Source: Piscicola geometra
Lineage: Eukaryota; Annelida; Clitellata; Hirudinida; Piscicolidae
Reading direction: 5' to 3'
Assembly: GCA_943735955.1 (NCBI GenBank)
Contig: OX030964.1
Location: forward strand, 922,575-986,574
Length of the DNA stretch: 64,000 bases
This document shows, in pieces, positions 56,878 through 64,000 of the stretch. A program made the translations under genes and the position numbers. Each line of letters opens with the position of its first letter. Position 1 is the first letter of the stretch. Under the pieces are notes generated by a model. That model did no database searches. It saw only the letters and a program-made list of their open reading frames with translations, and had not been told where the DNA came from.

Positions 56878-58159
56878 TGGAACAGTGAGCATGAAAGGGG
56901 GAGTCAAATGTTACTATAAGTTTTTAAATATTCATTTTATTCGTTGTGCAAAAATTAAAAAGGAGAAATTTTTTTTACTGAAGTTAGAATAAATTACACT
57001 TCCTTTATATATAATTGAAATTTCATCATCATCAATTCGTAATCTACTTATCATACATTTTAAACAAATTATAAATGTTCCATTATTGGAACAGTGAGCA
57101 TGAAGGGGGGTGTCCAATTTTACTATAAGTTTTTAAATTTTCATTTTATTCGTTGTCTAAAAATTAAGAAATGAGGAAAAAAAGATAAATTTACCGAAGT
57201 TAGACTTCTAATTGTTTTGCTAAATCAAAAATGTATAGAAAATAGAAAAAAAGAAATTCTTGGAAGCATCAGTGTTGATAAAAGCATGGCAGTATACATT
57301 ATAAAAAAATGTGGCGGAACAATTTAGGAGAAGGAAGCCAATAAGGTTTGGGTTTAAGTTTTTGTATCTTCGCAACCGTCTTGGTTATTCAATTGAATAC
57401 AAGCCCTACCAGGGAACAACAGGTCCAGTATATGACAAGGGGTTGAGTCTTGGTGCCAGCGTTGTTGTGATTTTAGTTTCAATATTACCAAATGTTTTCA
57501 GAGATAGATTTTTCAGGTCACTGAAGCTAATTGATGAACTTCAAAGAGTAGTTTATGAAAACTGTGGGACAGTAAGGTACAACAGAATAGGAAAATGTCC
57601 AGTTAGGCTGAAAATTAGCATTGCTAGGTACAAAGCTTTTAAAAAACTTTTAGGGTTTCCTTTGATTATAAATTGGAAAAAGCATCCAATAGTAAAAGAT
57701 TCATTTGGAATAATAACTCTCTAGTTTGTATCATAAGAAATGTCAAGGGCATCAATCCAGTTGTTTCATGTCAACGATGGGTATCAACAGAGAACACACA
57801 ACTTCCTGTTGATATACCAATCTTTCTCTGGTAGTGGAAAGTCCAAAAGTGGAAAGCCTGTGGAAAGTTAAGTGCTAAGTCCTGTTAGTTTCGATAAACA
57901 AAAACTTTCTTTAATTTTAGCAGAAAAGCAAAGTCGCGTTTTTCTAAAAAAGATCACAGCTAGAATTTGAGGAAAATGCTTAAAAACCTTTTATACAAAA
58001 TATAACAACTGTAATTTTTTTTACTAGTTTTTATTTATATTATTCTATTTTAATATTCAATAAATAAAAAATTAAAAAAACAATTTTTCAAACTTTTTTG
58101 ATAACAAAACATTCAATCCAGTGTTAAAATTGTCTCCCCCGTTCATGCTCAGTGTTCCA
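56878..58159 (+). mobile_element. piggyBac element relic with TTAA-flanked TIRs
   Basis: Terminal inverted repeats: TGGAACAGTGAGCATGAA plus a G-run at 56878 and again at 57087; the reverse complement (..CCCCCGTTCATGCTCAGTG, TTCCA) ends at 58159, followed by TTAA. The left flank is TTAT. The left terminal 210 bp is present twice in tandem (56760-56960 and 56965-57175). Coding: + strand 57311-57724 FRRRKPIRFGFKFLYLRNRL, GLSLGASVVVILVSILPNVF, FFRSLKLIDELQRVVYENCG, TVRYNRIGKCPV, then after a frameshift VSCQRWVSTENTQLPVDIPI. These are piggyBac/PGBD DDE blocks. The N-terminal half is missing. It lies in the PRDM15-like intron. Confidence 0.85.
57311..57724 (+). pseudogene. piggyBac transposase, central part
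   Basis: 137 open codons. RGKPIRFGFK, GLGASVVL..L and FDNFFTSL..L..L motifs of PGBD transposases are present as RRKPIRFGFK, LGASVVVILVSILP and RDRFFRSLKLIDEL. The FDNFF-type second catalytic Asp region reads FRDRFF. The upstream first-Asp region and the C-terminal part are lost or frame-shifted. Confidence 0.8.
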
Positions 58160-58607
58160 TTAATGGAACATTTACATTTTGATTCTAGATAGAACATTTT
58201 TCCTCATATCAAATTTTTTTTTGCTTTTTTAATCAATTGATTGTATTTTGAAAAGAAAATAGTAAAAATTAATGAAATAAAAATTCTAGCAAAAACAGGT
58301 TAATAATATTTTTTTTAAATACACCTAAATCATAATATATTTTCGTTCATAAAATACATATTATAATATATATTAATTATGTACTACAACTATAAGTATA
58401 TTATTTTTGTTCTGAACACCTTTCAATATATGGCACATACGATTTTCTAAAGACAGTTCAGATTATATTATTCAGAACTGAAAGAAAATTCCCTTTCACC
58501 TGAATACCCCTCCCCACCCAACTATCCTTGTTCTCCCAACCATCCTTTTCCAGTCAATGATGTTCTTCTACCCAGCTATTCCCACCCATCCCCTGCAACC
58601 ACAACAG

Positions 58608-58664
58608 TGCACTGTGTGCAGCAAGAGCTTCAGTCAGTCCTCGTCCCTCAACAAGCATATGAGG
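58608..58664 (+). CDS. PRDM15: PRDM15-like exon (SFSQSSSLNKHMR)
   Basis: The acceptor CACAACAG; 19 codons, phase 0 to 0: CTVCSKSFSQSSSLNKHMR, donor GTAAAG. It follows ...DKYQPHK without a gap and should be followed by VHSG in the next exon, which is not found before 64000. Confidence 0.82.
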
Positions 58665-60404
58665 GTAAAGATAGTATAATAAAAAATAATAATAAAAAAA
58701 GAAATAAAACTTAAATCTTTCCAAGAGCGGAATCCTCTTTTATGCGAACGATTTCAAAAGAACGGATTGTTTTTGCATTGAAATCACGAGCGCATTGTTT
58801 AATTCATCGGATGCACTCAATCCGTACATCTAATGCGTTTTGAACATTGTTTAATTCATCCGGGTGTGTCACGAAGGACATTGTTTAATTCTTCACTACA
58901 TAATTCGACGTACATCCTATCAACCCTACTCAAAGACGGGTTTATAGGATTTATTGATGTATAAATAGAACTACCTCCAATCAAAGCTATTTAGGTTAGC
59001 TATAAAAAACAGTAAATATGAATTTCATTGGTTTTATTAATTAATTAACTAAAATAGTTTATTGAATTATTTTGTTTATGCATTAAAGTATTATATTAAC
59101 TAAATATTATTATATTTTCATAAAAAGACCTGCGTGGTTCCAACTCCCTAAACTAAACTACACATTTTGAAGTTGAGAAAGGCCCTACAGCTTTAAGAAA
59201 AGTTTGTTCATTGGCAAATTACTAATTCTAAATTGGCTATAGATTTTACACATAATTTCGAAAAGCATGGAAGCCCCAAAAGTTGAATCAGTGCCAATGA
59301 GAGAGAAAATCAGACTGGGTCCAGTAGGGAAAGAAGTTAATTTAATTGCAAAAAGGTTATTAGTTCAGTTTATTGGGAAATATGTGTATCACTAGATTCC
59401 AGTAACTTGACTAACATGACATTCATTTCACTTGACTTTATTAATGTAGAAGCCCCAAAAGTTGAAGGAAGTAATGTTAATTCATGTGAGTTGAAGTGAA
59501 TATTTATAGTGGTTTTTTTATATGTTACTTGTTAAATACTTGTTTAATACTTTACTCATTGTGAAACAGGAATACAAGCCAGACTATAGTGAAAAAATTA
59601 TGGAATTAATTAGAAAAAACTTGGAGTTGAAAGTCTAAAAAGTTCAGGCTATAACTAAGATGACCCACACCATTCAACAGACAAGAGAAAGAACTTTAGA
59701 TGCTGTGAACCAGTTCATTGAAGATTTTAAATGATTTTGTTATTCGTGTAAAAGAAGTTTAAATAAATAAATATATAAAACGAGTTTTTTTTCACGTTAA
59801 AATTTATTAACAGAACACAATCTTAAGGCTTCTAACCGTCCTAAAACGTTAAAACTAAACGCAATAAAAAAAAATTTAAATTAATTTTTTGTGCAAAAAT
59901 CAAAAATCTCGTTCAGTTATTGTTTAAATCATAAATTTATTCTACAGCTATCGCCGTTAGAAAGTCTGAAAAATGTTCTTGTTTACATCCTACAATTTTT
60001 CTAATGCCGTTGTTTATTTCTTCTTAAACCTATTAATCCGATGCATACATCCGAGATTTAATATTTATGGAGAATTAAATAATGCGGCCCACTTCTCAAG
60101 ATCGGAAACCTCTCTAACGCGTAATAAGGAATTATAGACTCAAACGTAAAATTTAACCCCATTACGCGGAATTGTTGTTTACATTTTAAGCTTTTTTTAA
60201 GCAATTTGTATCCGTGCACGTCCCTAATCACTGGACTGTTTTTTATTTATATATAACTTTTTTTCCGTTTAACCACACACACGTTAAAGTAGTCTTACAA
60301 ATGTTGACGTTTATTCTACATTCATTGAAAGAAGAAATGTTTGAAAAATCAACTTATTAGATGCAATTTTATGGTTCTATAAACAATAAAAAAATGATTT
60401 TTCC
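58665..60404. other. AT-rich, unassigned; possible transposon coding scraps
   Basis: Open scraps: MEAPKVESVPMREKIRLGPV (59270-59340), and YKPDYSEKIMELIRKNLELK, then TIQQTRERTLDAVNQFIEDF (59575-59735). They look like decayed protein but I cannot name a family. GAAGCCCCAAAAGTTGAA occurs twice (59271, 59451). No host exon seen. Confidence 0.4.
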
Positions 60405-60950
60405 ACTGTGGCTTCAAAAGTGACAATCCTATTGAAAATACATCTGCTGATGATGTTGATGAACATGTGGTTGGTGTTCTACTGCGAAGAATTACACACT
60501 TGTGTCAAGGAAATTCAAACTTAACAAATGAAGCTTCAGAAGAAAAAGAAGATAATGAAGAAGTGAGTGAGAAAGAAGCAGAGACGTTGTCCCCTAGAAA
60601 AGCATGGAGCATGAAAAACAAAATTTTCGAAAAAATAGTCGTTTTTTACCCTTAGTTCGAACAAAAATTTAAAAAAATAGAATGTCTATGGTCATAATTA
60701 TGGCGAACAATAGCAATTCTTATAACTGATTTTTAAGAATATAATTCTATTTTTGAAATTTTCAAAAAATACAAATATAAATTTTTCAAATCAATATTTT
60801 ATTATATTTTGTTAGATTTCATAGCAAAATAACTGAAAATTTTTCTAACTTAAACTAATTTACCAGAATTATTTTGTTCACTCAAATTCAGATTTTTAAC
60901 TCAAAGATTTTATTAAATTTTTTCAAAAGGTCTATGGTCCAATGGGTTAA

Positions 60951-63168
60951 CCCATAAGTGCCAGTGATCCGAATTCAGACAGGAAAATTAAAATATTATA
61001 ATTAATTAGGTAATCATTTGTAAAAATTAAAATATTATAATTAATCAGGGAATCATGTGTAATAATTAAAATAATATAATTAATTAGGTAATCATATGTG
61101 ATTATTTGTGTGTTTCTGTTAGGTAGTATAGGTGCGTTATCTACACTTTAGAATAATATTTATTTAAATTGGTGCTATAGTTTATTTACAGTCAATTTTT
61201 AAAATCATGCGAAATCAACATTTTTTGTTTAACTTGTTTGAAAATAATATGACGCAGTAATTATTCTTTTATTTTTTTGCAAGTATATACTTTGAACAAC
61301 ACAATAGAAAAAGTTACTTGCTTATAATTTATCCAGAATAGCTACAAATTGAATATAAATTAGTATGTTTAATATTGGATCAGTGGGCTCTTAACCAGTC
61401 ATTTGCCTCTAGTTTCATACAGAAATGGGTTACCATTGGGCTTAAATTTTGATTTTGAATTACTCTCATGTGTGGATACTACTGAAAAAACTACTTTGTT
61501 TTTTTTGAAAGAAATAATTCTGGGCATTTCGAGTGATCAGAATGTTCACGCAATAGGAATTGCAAGAATATATCTTTTCAATTGGCTGATTATGAGCCTA
61601 AATTATGTTTTTTTTAATGTTGCTAAATTTTTTATAAGGTCTGTTAGTCACTACTGTTAACCACAAAAAGAAAACTAACGAAACCTTGTTTTTGGCATTT
61701 TTAAATAATAATTTTACCTAATATGTGTATATATTATATACTATATAATAATTATAAACTCATAATTAATTACTCGATATTTAGACAATAAAACTAAATT
61801 ATTCATAATTATAATTTTTTGAGTAAGGGAGTCCGGGGCAAGATGACGAATGACTTATATTTTCAGTTTTCCACTAGTTAAGAACATGAATCAAACACTA
61901 CTGGCTCTCCTACCTTCACTTCGTTGAATAATTGTATGCAAACACTGAAAGCACTATTTTTGTTTTAGTTGTGAAGCTTTGATTGTTTTCCGCGGTCACG
62001 TTTTAACTTTGTTGCACGTTTAAATACGCTTGGCTGAAGAAATAGGTAACATATTTCATTTTAAAAAATATTTATTTGTAGTTTATTTATAATAATACCT
62101 ATAAACATAATTAGTTGTCAATTAGTTGACTTCATTCGTGACAATAAAAACGAAAATTTGTAACTAAGCAGTTCGGGGCAAGATGACATGCTTGTCCTCT
62201 TGATTCGTTTTTCAGAATTCACAAAAATAAATATGATTATGGTACTGGAGCTTTTTTGCTGGCTTTAATTATTATAAATTGAGAAATGGTCGCAAAGAAT
62301 GAATGCCGTAAATTATAGATAATTACGAATACCAAGATTTCATCCTGTTTTCATGATAAAGGAATGTGCCTTAAAACTTTTATTTATAACTTTCAAAGAA
62401 AATCCACATTTTAACATGAGCGAAAAAGAGGAAAACGCCATGAAAATTCTGTTATATTGACTTGTAAATGATGATAATGAATTAGTGTCTGTTTACAAAA
62501 GTCACAAATAAGGTATTCTCTTTCGGCACTGGCACAATCAAGTTGAGCCCACAAGAAACAACTGAAGCATTTAATCCAGACTTCTCCTCGTTGAGAAAAT
62601 TTAATTCTAAAAAATACATTCAGCGTCTTTGTTATTTGGCTCTTTTGCAGTTTATAATTTTTTTTATTTTATTTCAAATATAAACTTAGACAGAACCTTG
62701 GTATCTCATATTACCCGACTATCCCATTACTGGGGCAGATGAAAATTAAGTAGGGTTGTTGAAAAATGAAATTATTCCTTAGTTATATTTATTTTTAAAA
62801 GTAAATGTTGATATATTTATTTAAACAAATGAATTATCTAACAATTCATGGAAAAAAAATTGTTATTATTAAAAATAAAATAATAATAACGACATAAATC
62901 GTTAACCAGGTCATCTTGCCCCAGTCTCCCTTACCTATGTATGTATTTTAAAATGAATATTTGTTTACGGTTAATAAATAATCAAACCATGTTTCAATAT
63001 TGTTTTGACAAAAAATTTAGATTCATATTCTAATACATCACAAAAACCTTTAAAACATTAAACATTTGAAGTTATGATTCAAGTTTTGATAATAAGGCCC
63101 CAATCTACGCTGGAATTATGGATTACAAATGTTTACATATTATAGATCATGGGGCGGGCTCTTATGGG
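60951..63168. mobile_element. piggyBac-like non-autonomous element, TTAA TSD
   Basis: The left end is CCCATAAGTGCC, preceded by TTAA (60947-60950); the right end is GGCTCTTATGGG, followed by TTAA (63169-63172). So a 12-bp TIR with one mismatch and an exact TTAA duplication. No transposase motif inside. Without the nested MITE it is about 1.1 kb. Confidence 0.8.
61826..62931. mobile_element. MITE with AGGGAGxCxGGGGCAAGATGAC ends, TA target
   Basis: The left end is AGGGAGTCCGGGGCAAGATG; the right end is the reverse complement of AGGGAGACTGGGGCAAGATG; flanked by TA on both sides. The subterminal motif CGGGGCAAGATGACA recurs at 62173. No ORF. The TA duplication suggests a Tc1/mariner-type or similar family, not proven. 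Confidence 0.75.
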
Positions 63169-63527
63169 TTAAAAACTATTAAATTGCGTTTGATTCAAAA
63201 AAGAATTAAATATTTATCGATTTGATACACCCATGCGTCATAGATATCTGGTGTATCTTTTACATTATTCCGCGCGTTAAGCCATAATTCTTCTTCTCCT
63301 TCAAACCCTACAAATCATACATTTTTAATACGAGGGACTCTTTTTGATCCAATCATTCAAAGAATAATTTTATATTCTCAAATGACTGTTAGTAACATGC
63401 TGGTTACCGGTTCTAGCGTAGCAAAATATTTAGCAATTAAACAGAACGGCACCACAAGTATTACAGTAATATAATGTATTATATACAAATGATTGTATGT
63501 AACTAATTGTATTATGTTATTTGTAAG

Positions 63528-64000
63528 CAGGGGCACAACCAGCAAAAAATGCTGTGAGAGAGGCTCAAATTTTTTTACATTTTATAAAATTGTCTAACCA
63601 TTTAAAGGCGCTGTTGCGTCTTCGCAACATTAAATTCTATATTTGTTTGTTGTTTAAATACAACAAAAATTCAACGATATGATATCATATGATTTTAAGT
63701 AGGCCTAGTCATTTATTACAATATTTACTATGAAAATAATAAAAGTGTTATTCAAAGGTTAATGAAATTCAAAAAATTAGTATTAAAACTTAATTTTTTT
63801 AGATAAATGCTTCACACTTAAAGCTTTTATTGAAGAAAATATAATTTTTTCACTTCTCATAGATTGAATATAAAATTAAAATATGTTTGTATGTACTCAA
63901 ACGAATTTATATACATTTTGCAACTTAGTAAAATTTGTTTCCAATTATACAATGTTGGGCAGTAGCCCCTTCTTGCTTCTCCCTGGATACGCCATGCAAC
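63528..64000. mobile_element. hAT element B, second copy, 5' part
   Basis: Starts CAGGGGCACAACCAGC and follows element B at 17547 with many changes: CAGCAAAAAATGCTG, GCTGTTGCGTCTTCGCAACA, then CTTCACACTTAAAGCTTTTA (B at 18163). It runs off the window end. Confidence 0.75.

Larger units (their letters stand above)
60405..63240. mobile_element. dispersed element shared with 25.2-25.8 kb, host of a nested pair
   Basis: The + strand ORF SFKSDNPIENTSADDVDEHV...KIVVFYP ends at 60655. The following 280 bases match, inverted, the 25470-25740 region (CTATGGT, GCAATTCTTATAACTGATTT, CAGATTTTTAACTCAAAG). After the piggyBac-like insertion the match resumes at 63172 (AAAACTATTAAATTGCGTTT, TATTTATCGATTT), corresponding to inverted 25250-25365. 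Family unknown. Confidence 0.6.

Noticed and set aside
61403..61660. 85-codon ORF as a host or transposase gene
   Set aside because: No recognisable motif, AT-rich codons, lies inside a non-autonomous piggyBac-like element.

Overview
The window is animal (metazoan) nuclear DNA. It has spliced genes with GT-AG introns whose exons match conserved animal proteins (DCAF1, ARL6, a C19orf47-type SAM protein and a PRDM15-type zinc-finger protein). The rest is many kinds of transposable element plus an exceptional load of micro- and minisatellites. I cannot name the species. Gene set, AT-rich spacers and element mix suggest an invertebrate bilaterian with a simple-repeat-rich genome. There are no operons, CRISPR arrays or rRNA genes.

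Region 1 (1-9442, + strand): the last seven coding exons of a DCAF1 (VPRBP) gene, covering the C-terminal WD40 blades with a WDxR motif and the acidic tail. Its introns are almost pure tandem repeat with LINE debris. Upstream exons lie outside the window. Region 2 (9598-10830): a TTAA-type inverted-repeat DNA transposon in the gap. Region 3 (10957-11496, - strand): an intact, intronless ARL6 (BBS3) GTPase. It lies tail-to-tail with DCAF1 and head-to-head, 272 bp between start codons, with Region 4 (11769-about 15700, + strand), a C19orf47-like SAM-domain gene whose exons are themselves invaded by repeats.

Region 5 (16.3-33.7 kb) has no recognised host gene. It holds a LINE 3' end interrupted by a hAT element that itself carries another hAT; a 12-bp satellite; CR1-group and CFDP2-type LINE remnants; two more hAT remnants; SINEs; and a piggyBac fragment. 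Region 6 (33.7-46.2 kb) is dominated by long arrays (17, 21, 27, 30 and 20 bp units, (TG)n, (ATCC)n). A few unassigned + strand open segments there may be exons of an asparagine-rich protein or relics. Region 7 (46.4-51.1 kb) is a decayed MULE, a CR1-group LINE and a hAT remnant.

Region 8 (52.2-58.7 kb, + strand): four small exons of a PRDM15-like C2H2 gene with perfectly matching splice phases. Its introns hold an RNase-H-bearing LINE (with a SINE inside it), a pentanucleotide satellite and a piggyBac relic. Region 9 (58.7-64 kb) is AT-rich with a three-level transposon nest and the start of another hAT copy.

The host genes do not form a pathway together. DCAF1 is a CRL4 ubiquitin-ligase receptor, ARL6 a ciliary GTPase, the SAM protein is uncharacterised and PRDM15 is a transcription factor. 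Most long open frames in the window are artefacts of arrays whose period is a multiple of three.
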